From: Acidimicrobiales bacterium
GTDB lineage: Bacteria > Actinomycetota > Acidimicrobiia > Acidimicrobiales > SZUA-35
Reading direction: 5' to 3'
Assembly: GCA_013003325.1 (NCBI GenBank)
Contig: JABDJU010000365.1
Coordinates: forward strand, 1 to 7,213
DNA: 7,213 bases
Part shown: in pieces, positions 1 through 5,823 of the stretch
How positions within the stretch are numbered: position 1 is the first letter of the stretch
Layout: each line of letters opens with the position of its first letter
Translations under genes and position numbers: made by a program
The notes under the pieces: generated by a model
What the model saw: the letters and a program-made list of their open reading frames with translations, nothing else
Databases searched by the model: none
Told to the model about the DNA's origin: nothing

Positions 1-765
1 GTTCAACGAGGCCACGTGCCCAACGATGGCATAGACCCCGAGAGCTTCTACGCTCCAGAACTCACCGCCGACCTGAAGTTCCTGAAGGCTCGGGTCGAAC
101 GAACTGCGTCCCGCCGCCCCGTGGTTCAGGCAGCTGATGACCTCGGCGAACATACGCAACCCGTCGTCGTGAGACATGGCCCAGTCACCGCCGGCGGTGA
201 GGTCGAAGGCGACGCCGATCTGGTCGTAGAGGTCGACGTAGGCATCGAGGATCTCGTTCTTGTTGGCCACGATCGCGGCTTGCACCGCTGGGGAGGTGGT
301 CTCCTCGTTGGTTCCCAGAGCATGCATCAGGAATAGGGCGTCGGCGGCGGCGATCGCCGGCCGAGTGCGGAGCGCCTCCGCGTTCAGGTCGGTCAGCGCT
401 CGGGCCATTTCGCACAGCATCGTGACCCGCTGTTCCCCATCGGCTTCGTCGATCGGGAGCTGCTCGAGGGCCTCGGCGGCGTTGGCTTCGGTGCCGTGCA
501 GCACATCCTTGGGGAATCCGAGCTTCACCACATTGGTCATCACGTCGTCGCGATACGCCGCCAGCGAGTTCCAGATCCGGCGGTGAACCTGGGCCCGCGA
601 GACGGTGAGACCGCGGTGCTCCTGAAGCCAGCGAAACGCGTCGGCGTATCCGAGTGGAGCGGTTTTGGCCGCGATGCCGTCCTCGTGCAACAACTGCACC
701 CCGGCATCCAGAACCAGGGCTTTCAACTGGTCACGCCGGAGGCGGGACCGAGTGGCTTCGGTCAT
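1..765 (-). CDS. Long TetR-like transcriptional regulator (3' end outside window)
   Basis: 255 codons are open from ATG at 765 to the left edge with no stop, so the C-terminus lies outside. Residues about 11-78 look like a TetR-type DNA-binding domain: a first helix (about 12-28), then a segment rich in aromatic and charged residues (about 40-51), then a recognition-helix-like stretch SRAQVHRRIWNSLAAYRDDV (56-75), which resembles the 'VSRGTLYRHFPSKEAL' pattern of the family. The spacing between the first and second helices is longer than usual. The rest is a mostly helical, family-variable ligand or dimer domain. At 255 or more residues it is longer than a typical TetR protein of about 200. 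ATG 765 is chosen because AGGGA (777-773) lies 7 nt upstream; an in-frame GTG at 810 is an alternative. It is divergent from the methyltransferase gene, so autoregulation or control of that neighbour is possible but not shown. The ligand is unknown. Confidence 0.72.
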   Translation of the reverse strand, partial: MTEATRSRLRRDQLKALVLDAGVQLLHEDGIAAKTAPLGYADAFRWLQEHRGLTVSRAQVHRRIWNSLAAYRDDVMTNVVKLGFPKDVLHGTEANAAEALEQLPIDEADGEQRVTMLCEMARALTDLNAEALRTRPAIAAADALFLMHALGTNEETTSPAVQAAIVANKNEILDAYVDLYDQIGVAFDLTAGGDWAMSHDDGLRMFAEVISCLNHGAAGRSSFDPSLQELQVGGEFWSVEALGVYAIVGHVASLN

Positions 766-772
766 TGCGGGT

Positions 773-777
773 TCCCT
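773..777 (-). promoter_or_regulatory. Ribosome binding site of the TetR-like gene
   Basis: AGGGA, within GAGGGAA on the minus strand, lies 7 nt before ATG 765. It is the best Shine-Dalgarno match near the gene start and favours ATG 765 over the in-frame GTG at 810, which has only a weak AGG. Confidence 0.5.
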
Positions 778-821
778 CGTCGTTCCGCCGTCGGGCCGTT
801 CAGTGGACACGGCTGGACCTG

Positions 822-827
822 ATTGTA
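822..827 (-). promoter_or_regulatory. Candidate -10 element for the TetR-like gene
   Basis: The minus strand reads TACAAT (827-822), a 5/6 match to TATAAT in an otherwise GC-rich spacer. TTGGGC (852-847) lies 19 bp upstream and could be a poor -35. A start site near 815 would give a leader of about 50 nt to ATG 765. This is a consensus match by eye only. Confidence 0.3.
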
Positions 828-838
828 GGAGCTGCTCG

Positions 839-852
839 TTGGGACCGCCCAA
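839..852. promoter_or_regulatory. Perfect palindrome in divergent intergenic spacer, possible operator
   Basis: TTGGGACCGCCCAA is a perfect inverted repeat with 5-bp arms (TTGGG/CCCAA) and a 4-nt centre. It lies midway between the divergent TetR-like and methyltransferase genes and overlaps the possible -35 region of the minus-strand promoter. TetR-family proteins commonly bind short palindromes next to their own gene, so an operator is plausible. The arms are shorter than most TetR operators, and chance occurrence in GC-rich DNA is not excluded. Confidence 0.3.
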
Positions 853-895
853 GGTCGTTTGGCTCTTCGGGGATGAGATTGTGCCTACTGCTGCC

Positions 896-899
896 AGGA
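896..899 (+). promoter_or_regulatory. Ribosome binding site deciding a GTG start
   Basis: AGGA lies 7 nt before GTG 907 and supports this rare start codon for the methyltransferase. No other in-frame ATG or GTG near the beginning has a comparable site. Confidence 0.45.
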
Positions 900-906
900 T
901 GATGCG

Positions 907-2049
907 GTGTCTACCCGGTCCCAGCGCCCCAATGCCGATGCGGTCGCAATCTGCCCGGTGGGGCTCGAACCGGTGTGCGCCGGCGAGCTTCGGGAACTCG
1001 GCTACCGGGTGGGGTCGCCGACCGCCGGTGTAGTTCCGTTCCGAGGCAGTACGAGAGCGGTCTACGAGGCCAACCTCTGGCTGCGGACCGCCACCCGGGT
1101 GCTGGTGCGGGTCGCTCGGTTCCGGGCCACCGACTTCGCCCACCTCGAGCGCCGGGTCGGCGAGCTCGACCTGGCCTCCTATTTGGGCGATGGGGTAGCG
1201 CCCCGGTTTCGGGTCACCTCCCGCAAGAGCGGGCTGTTCCACACCGACGCCGTCGCCGACCGACTGCACGGCATCATCGGGCCGGCCAAGACCGACGACG
1301 ATCAGCCCGAGCAGGTATTTGTTGTCCGGATCGATCACGACACGGTCACCCTCAGCGTCGACACATCGGGAGAGCCGTTGCACAAGCGTTCGTGGCGCAC
1401 CGAAACGGTGAGCGCGTCGCTTCGCCCCACACTGGCTGCGGCCGCCGTGCTCAGCTCGGTCTGGGATCGCACCTCGCCGGTGCTCGATCCCTTCGCCGGC
1501 GCGGGCACCTTTGTGATCGAGGCCGGCCTGATCGCCGCCGCCCTGCCGCCCAGCGACGGCCGGGACTACGCCTTTCACCGTTGGCCCTCGTTCGAAGGGG
1601 GCACCTGGGCCTCGGTCACCGGCGGAGCGGCAACCCGTAGCGTTGAGCATGCCGTGGCCACACTGCCGGCCCTCGAAGCTGCCGATCGTGACCCGGCGGC
1701 GATCGAAGCAGCGAAACGCAACGCCGAACGGGCCGGAGTGAAGATCGATGCGACGGTGCGGCCGGTTGGCCAGATGACAGGCGACCTCAGCGCCGGACTG
1801 GTGATCACCAATCCTCCCTACGGCAAACGGTCAGCCAGCGGGTCGCGGGGCACCGATCCGCTCTACAAACGGCTGGGTGAGATGGTGCGGGAACGACGCC
1901 CCAACAGCACGCTCACGGTGGTCGCACCCTCGGGCTTGTCGAGAATCGACCGGAGGCTCACGACCGTCGCCAAGACCCGCAACGGCGGAATCGACGTGAT
2001 CATCGCCACCCACCGCCCGGCGGCGTCGCGTTCAGCCGCCGGTCTCTAA
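907..2049 (+). CDS. rlmL: THUMP-domain class I SAM-dependent RNA N2-guanine methyltransferase (RlmL-like)
   Basis: This 380-residue cytoplasmic enzyme is predicted to transfer a methyl group from S-adenosylmethionine to a guanine N2 in rRNA. Residues about 10-155 form the N-terminal ferredoxin-like plus THUMP RNA-binding region, with the family-like opening 'ICPVGLEPVCAGELRELGY'. The Rossmann methyltransferase domain follows: SAM-binding motif LDPFAGAGTFVIEA (193-206), the acidic post-strand motif AADRDPAAIEAAKRNAERAGV in two parts (D260-P263 and A266-G277), and the catalytic NPPYG (302-306) typical of N2-guanine or exocyclic amine methyltransferases. Length fits the stand-alone RlmL/YpsC type rather than the E. 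coli RlmKL fusion; the symbol is by family similarity and the exact target base is inferred. The start is GTG 907, with AGGA 7 nt upstream. The gene is divergent from the TetR-like gene and its 3' end overlaps the minus-strand lipoprotein by 18 bp. Nothing looks truncated. Confidence 0.85.
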   Translation: MSTRSQRPNADAVAICPVGLEPVCAGELRELGYRVGSPTAGVVPFRGSTRAVYEANLWLRTATRVLVRVARFRATDFAHLERRVGELDLASYLGDGVAPRFRVTSRKSGLFHTDAVADRLHGIIGPAKTDDDQPEQVFVVRIDHDTVTLSVDTSGEPLHKRSWRTETVSASLRPTLAAAAVLSSVWDRTSPVLDPFAGAGTFVIEAGLIAAALPPSDGRDYAFHRWPSFEGGTWASVTGGAATRSVEHAVATLPALEAADRDPAAIEAAKRNAERAGVKIDATVRPVGQMTGDLSAGLVITNPPYGKRSASGSRGTDPLYKRLGEMVRERRPNSTLTVVAPSGLSRIDRRLTTVAKTRNGGIDVIIATHRPAASRSAAGL

Positions 2050-2490
2050 TCTTCCGAGCACTTCGCCCTCGGCGTCGAACAGCAGGTACCCCCCGGGTTC
2101 GGCTTCCGCCCGCTGGACATCCGACATCAGATCGACCAGTCGGTCGGTCTCGGCTTTGGCAGCGTCGTCGCAACTGGAGTCGTCCCGTCCCGGCAGCGAG
2201 AACGAGGCGACCTCACCTCCGTCTCGGAACGTGACCGAGCCCAACAGCCGAGCGCAGTTCGTGCGTGCGTCGACCGCCGCCGTTTCCAGATCGATGTCGA
2301 GGGTGAGGTCGGTTTCGGTGAGCAGCCAGAAGCCGTCGAGGCTCTCCGGCACCGCCGCATTGGGAGGCAGGGTGGTCGTCGGCTCCCCGGCGTCCCCACC
2401 GCACGCCGTCACCAGGATTCCAATCAGGCTGAGAAGGAGCAACCACCCACGAGACACTCCCACCATGATCGCAGCTAGTTTAGGTCGCAT
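2032..2490 (-). CDS. Small META/HslJ-like lipoprotein
   Basis: The product is a 152-residue secreted lipoprotein. The N-terminus has a hydrophobic helix (about 16-29) ending in the lipobox LVTAC, so Cys30 should be lipidated and the mature part anchored outside the membrane. A short Thr/Pro linker (about 36-48) follows. Residues about 50-150 resemble a META/HslJ domain: LDGFWLLTE near the start, TNCARLLGSVTF (77-88) in place of the usual 'GCNxxxGxY' stretch, Cys107, then 'DRLVDLMSDV' and a final 'LFDAEGEVLGRLE' strand pair. Cys79 and Cys107 could form a disulfide. The assignment is from pattern only and no molecular role is known; some family members are linked to envelope stress or drug tolerance. 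ATG 2490 or in-frame ATG 2466 could be the start; neither has a clear Shine-Dalgarno, and both give a valid signal peptide. It is divergent from the amidohydrolase gene and convergent with the methyltransferase gene. Confidence 0.7.
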   Translation of the reverse strand: MRPKLAAIMVGVSRGWLLLLSLIGILVTACGGDAGEPTTTLPPNAAVPESLDGFWLLTETDLTLDIDLETAAVDARTNCARLLGSVTFRDGGEVASFSLPGRDDSSCDDAAKAETDRLVDLMSDVQRAEAEPGGYLLFDAEGEVLGRLETGG

Positions 2491-2491
2491 G
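2464..2491. other. Overlapping divergent start codons (two CATG sites)
   Basis: The lipoprotein (minus) and amidohydrolase (plus) genes begin back to back with no spacer. At 2488-2491 the tetramer CATG supplies an ATG on both strands (2490-2488 minus, 2489-2491 plus). A second CATG at 2464-2467 supplies a second in-frame start for each gene (2466-2464 minus, 2465-2467 plus). Between them lies AGTTTA, which reads TAAACT on the minus strand (2482-2477) and could be a weak -10. Promoters must therefore lie within the opposing coding sequence, or the transcripts are leaderless. Confidence 0.55.
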
Positions 2492-3658
2492 AAACGTCGC
2501 GGCTTTTTTGGTCAGGCCCCCGATCCGGAGCCCGAGGCCCCCGCGCCGGCGCCCAACGCCAAGGCGGTATCCACCATCGCCCAACCGGGTGGCGCCGAGA
2601 CGGCCTCCAACCCGGCCTCTGCCACGCCCCGCCGCCAGGGTGGTTCGACGCCGGGTCTGGTCAGCGCCCACCACCGCCTGTACGCCTCGTTGGCTCGAGG
2701 CCTGCCCGCCCCCCGAGTGACCCCCCGCACCTTCAGCGACCTTCTAAAGAACGTGATCTGGCCGATCGAGAACGCTCTCGATAGCCCGATGATCGAAGCG
2801 GCTGCCCAGCTGAGCGCACTCGAAGCACTCGAGGCGGGCTGCACCACCGTGATCGATCACCACGCCAGTCCCCGCGCCATCGAGGGTTCGCTCACCCTCA
2901 TCGCCAAAGCCTGCACTTCGGTTGGCGTGCGGGTGGTCTGCTCCTACGCCGCCTCGGATCTGCGCAGCGCCGACAACGCCCGCCTCGGTCTGGAAGAGTC
3001 GCGCCGGTTCATCCAGTCGGGCGGTCGCGGCATGATCGGCATCGACTCATCGGCTACCGCCAGCCCCGAAACCATCGATCTCGCCATCGGAATGGCCAAC
3101 GAGCTCGGGGTGGGGATTCACGCCAAGGTGGCCGAGGGTATCGGCGACGCCGGCGGTGGATCCGATCTGGTCCGTCGCTCCAAGGACAGCTGGGTGCTGG
3201 CCCACGGGGTTCACCTGCCCGACGGGCTCGAGATCGCCGGAACCATCGCCCACTGCCCCCGGTCGAACATGGATCGGGGCGTCGGCTACGGCATGCCGAG
3301 TCGGTTCGGACCGCGGGTGGCTCTGGGTACCGACGGGTTCGGTGGCGACCTGTTGGCCGAGTTCCGGGTGGCCTACGGCCGCCTGCGGGAACGCAACGTC
3401 GGGACCAGCCCCCGGCTCCCGTGGAGCTGGCTCGAAGCGGGATGGTTGTTGGTCCCCGAGGCCCGACAGGACCGGGTGCACTGGTCGCTGGCCGACATCG
3501 AGCCCGAGCACCTCGTGTCGAACACCGGGATCCGTCCCCTCACCGTGATCGTGGCCGGCCGCACCGTGCTCGAGAACGGACGCACCACCCAGATCGACGC
3601 CGCCGAGATCAGGGCCAAGGCTGCCGAGCAGTCCCGACGATTGATCAGCCGGTTGTAG
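2489..3658 (+). CDS. SsnA-like amidohydrolase, probably catalytically degenerate
   Basis: This 389-residue protein resembles the SsnA/chlorohydrolase branch of the amidohydrolase superfamily. Family-like landmarks are PGLVSAHHRLYASLARGL (55-72), TTVIDHHASP (119-128) followed by EGSL, SYAASD (152-157), IHAKVAEG (210-217), LAHGVHL (237-243), AHCPRSNMDRGVG (254-266), GTDGFGGD (280-287) and a C-terminal 'VIVAGRTVLENGR' strand pair. In active relatives the first is AHxH and the fourth HxHVAE; here the second His of HxH is Arg63 and the His before VAE is Lys213, so two expected metal ligands are missing, while Glu216, His239 and Asp282 remain. The first 54 residues are Pro/Ala-rich and lack the beta strands that normally precede PGL; SsnA proteins are about 440 residues. 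It is probably cytoplasmic and possibly non-enzymatic. ATG 2489 is chosen for its nearby AGGT; ATG 2465 is possible. The frame stays open further upstream only as the antisense of the lipoprotein gene. Confidence 0.72.
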   Translation: MKRRGFFGQAPDPEPEAPAPAPNAKAVSTIAQPGGAETASNPASATPRRQGGSTPGLVSAHHRLYASLARGLPAPRVTPRTFSDLLKNVIWPIENALDSPMIEAAAQLSALEALEAGCTTVIDHHASPRAIEGSLTLIAKACTSVGVRVVCSYAASDLRSADNARLGLEESRRFIQSGGRGMIGIDSSATASPETIDLAIGMANELGVGIHAKVAEGIGDAGGGSDLVRRSKDSWVLAHGVHLPDGLEIAGTIAHCPRSNMDRGVGYGMPSRFGPRVALGTDGFGGDLLAEFRVAYGRLRERNVGTSPRLPWSWLEAGWLLVPEARQDRVHWSLADIEPEHLVSNTGIRPLTVIVAGRTVLENGRTTQIDAAEIRAKAAEQSRRLISRL

Positions 3659-4882
3659 ATGCCCTCATCGGTGGCGGCCATGAAGCGGGCCGCAACAGGA
3701 CTTCTGGTCTTCGCCGGCCTGGTGTTCGTGGTCGCCAAGCTCAACGAAGATGGACGGGAGTGGGCCGGCTATGTGCGCGCCACGGCCGAGGCGGCCATGG
3801 TGGGTGCACTGGCCGACTGGTTCGCCGTCACCGCTCTGTTCAAGCACCCGCTCGGGTTGCGCATCCCGCACACCGCCATCATCTCCAAACGAAAGAACGA
3901 GATCGGGCAATCGTTGGGCGAGTTCGTGCGGGACCACTTCCTCACCAAGGAGAACCTCACCCGGCTGATCACCGAGGAGCACATGTCGCAGCGAATCGGT
4001 GGCCAGCTCGCCAATCGATCGACGGCTGAGGCCGTGACCGAGCAGGTATCGGCCGTGATCCGAGGCGTCACCGAGGTGCTGAACGACGACACGGTTCAAG
4101 ACGGACTCGAGAATGTGGTGTTCACCCGGGTGCGGGCCGTACCGGTGGCGCCGATCGCCGGGCGGGCCATCGACTGGGGTTTGGAGGGTCGCCACCACGA
4201 GGTCTTGATCGACAGCACCCTGAAGGGGATGGGGGCGTTCCTCAACGAGAACAAGGAGACGTTCCGGGATCGACTTAGGACCGAGTCACCCTGGTGGGTG
4301 CCCGAACCGGTCGACGAGCGGGTCTTTGAAAAGATCTACGACGCCGTGAACCGGTTCATCAGCGAGGTGGGCGGAAACCGAAACCACGAGTTGCGCCGGG
4401 CCCTCGACCTTCGAACCCTGGATCTGGCCGAACGGCTGAAGACCTCTCCCGAGCTGGTGGCCCGTGGCGAAGAACTGAAAGAAGAGATCCTCGCCAACGA
4501 CGAGGTTCGGCACTGGGTTGGTGGTCTGTGGGAGCGGATCAAGGACGGCGTGATCGAGGCGTCCCACGACCCCGAATCAGAACTGCGGCAACAGGTGACC
4601 ACCGCGATCATGGAGACCGGAGAGCGGCTGCAGACCGATCTCGAGCTGCAGGCCACCGTCGACAAGTTCCTCATCGAAGGCGCTGGCTACATCGCCGAAC
4701 ACGGCGGCGACCCGGTGGTGAACGTGATCTCGACCACGGTGGAAAGATGGGATGCCCGGGAGACCGTGCTGCTGATCGAGGACAAGGTCGGGCGCGACCT
4801 TCAGTTCATTCGGATCAACGGCACCATCGTGGGCGGCCTGGCCGGTCTGATCCTGCACACGATCTCGCAGGTGCTGCTCTGA
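3659..4882 (+). CDS. DUF445 (YjiN-like) membrane protein
   Basis: This 407-residue protein matches the DUF445 family, whose molecular function is unknown. The N-terminal hydrophobic helix (about 11-28) is followed by the family's hallmark stretch EAAMVGALADWFAVTALFKH (44-63), PLGLRIPHTAII (64-75) and KRKNEIGQSLGEFV (78-91). The long middle (about 95-380) is mostly helical and charged, probably outside the bilayer, and may form coiled coils. A C-terminal hydrophobic helix after INGTIVGGLAGLIL (386-399) likely re-enters the membrane, a usual layout for the family. ATG 3659 directly follows the TAG of the upstream gene, which suggests translational coupling; ATG 3680 (residue 8) is an alternative that still leaves the first helix intact. 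Its TGA shares one base with the next gene's ATG. Length is normal and no defect is seen. Confidence 0.85.
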   Translation: MPSSVAAMKRAATGLLVFAGLVFVVAKLNEDGREWAGYVRATAEAAMVGALADWFAVTALFKHPLGLRIPHTAIISKRKNEIGQSLGEFVRDHFLTKENLTRLITEEHMSQRIGGQLANRSTAEAVTEQVSAVIRGVTEVLNDDTVQDGLENVVFTRVRAVPVAPIAGRAIDWGLEGRHHEVLIDSTLKGMGAFLNENKETFRDRLRTESPWWVPEPVDERVFEKIYDAVNRFISEVGGNRNHELRRALDLRTLDLAERLKTSPELVARGEELKEEILANDEVRHWVGGLWERIKDGVIEASHDPESELRQQVTTAIMETGERLQTDLELQATVDKFLIEGAGYIAEHGGDPVVNVISTTVERWDARETVLLIEDKVGRDLQFIRINGTIVGGLAGLILHTISQVLL

Positions 4883-5823
4883 TGCTTCGCTGGCTGCTGC
4901 TGGCCACCTTGATGGTGTCGGCGTGCTCGGGACCATCGCACACGGGGGCGCCGCTGATCGAGGGCCCGATGAACGGTGTGGAGGTTGCCGTCGGCGGTAC
5001 TCCCTCAGCCAGCGACCGGATCATGAGCGCCTTGTTGATCGTGGCCCTTCAAGAGCGGGGCGCCACGGTGCTCGACCGGTCGAATACCGAAGGCACCGCC
5101 CTCAACCGAGACGACCTGGTGGCCGGCCGCCTCCAGGTGGCGCCCGAAGACATCGGCACGGGTTGGTTTATCCACCTGGGGGAGACCGACGAGTTCGAGA
5201 CCACGACGGCGTTGGCCACCTCTCTGCGGACCCGGGATAGGACCAACGGGGTGGAGTGGTCGGACCATTCCGGGTTCGACGAGTCGCTGGTCGCCGTCGC
5301 CGAAGAAGATGGCGCCACCGACGAAAGCGGCGACCCGATCTCGATGAACCGGCTCGCCCGGCGGCTCGCCGCCAGCTTCGACGCGATCGTGTGCGTCGAC
5401 CGGGAGACGTTCCAGAGCCCGGACGGCCTGGTGCGGTTCGAGCGGGCCACCGAGTTCACCGTGCCGGCCGAACAGCTCGAGGTGCACGACTCGGCCGATC
5501 TGCTGTCGCTGGTCGACGCCGGCGATTGCACGGTGGCGTTCGTTCCCGGCGTCGACCCGGCCATCGACGACAGAGGCCTCGTCGTGATCGACCGTTTCGA
5601 ATCCGATGGTCAGGCCCAGCTGGTGTTCAAACCCCGCAACGCCGCCTACATGTTCGATGCCGACTTCTACGACCGGTGGAACGACTGGCTCACCCCGTTC
5701 CTCGAGTCGTTGATGGTCACCCTCGACACCGCCACGATGACCGAGCTGAAGGGGGAGCTGTCCGATGGCGATGACCCGATCGACATCGCCCGCGGCCACC
5801 TCAGCCGGAACCGATTGTTGTGA
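4882..5823 (+). CDS. OpuAC-type substrate-binding lipoprotein (osmoprotectant ABC transporter-like)
   Basis: The product is a 313-residue predicted lipoprotein with a short signal peptide and lipobox VSAC, putting the lipidated Cys at residue 15. The mature part resembles the OpuAC/ProX/OpuCC family that delivers glycine betaine, choline or related solutes to an ABC importer. A first lobe has 'VAVGGTPSASDRIMSALLIVALQERG' around 35-60 and an EDIGTGWFIHLG stretch (89-100) where OpuCC has 'EYTGT'. GVEWSDHSGFDESLVAVAEE (123-142) follows. The second lobe has GDCTVAFVPGVDPAIDDRGL (214-232, compare 'ADVGFxxxTDPxIxxxxL'), and a family-like end with TATMTELKGEL and DIARGHLSRNRLL. Predicted ligand is inferred only; I do not see a clear aromatic cage. 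No ATPase or permease gene is in the window, so it may pair with a distant transporter or act as a solute sensor. ATG 4882 overlaps the previous TGA by one base; its stop overlaps the next GTG by four. Confidence 0.75.
   Translation: MLRWLLLATLMVSACSGPSHTGAPLIEGPMNGVEVAVGGTPSASDRIMSALLIVALQERGATVLDRSNTEGTALNRDDLVAGRLQVAPEDIGTGWFIHLGETDEFETTTALATSLRTRDRTNGVEWSDHSGFDESLVAVAEEDGATDESGDPISMNRLARRLAASFDAIVCVDRETFQSPDGLVRFERATEFTVPAEQLEVHDSADLLSLVDAGDCTVAFVPGVDPAIDDRGLVVIDRFESDGQAQLVFKPRNAAYMFDADFYDRWNDWLTPFLESLMVTLDTATMTELKGELSDGDDPIDIARGHLSRNRLL

Noticed and set aside
349..358. GGCGATCGCC palindrome resembling the HIP1 repeat
   Set aside because: It is a single copy inside the TetR-like coding sequence. 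GATCG-containing words are common throughout this GC-rich window.
2156..2488. Upstream open extension of the amidohydrolase frame, which would add 111 residues
   Set aside because: It lies antisense to the lipoprotein gene, has a Ser/Arg-rich composition typical of a shadow frame, and shows no family-like motif. The gene more likely starts at 2489 or 2465.
4528..4881. Open extension upstream of the OpuAC-like gene
   Set aside because: It overlaps the DUF445 coding sequence in another frame and is Arg-rich. ATG 4882 gives a textbook lipoprotein signal peptide.
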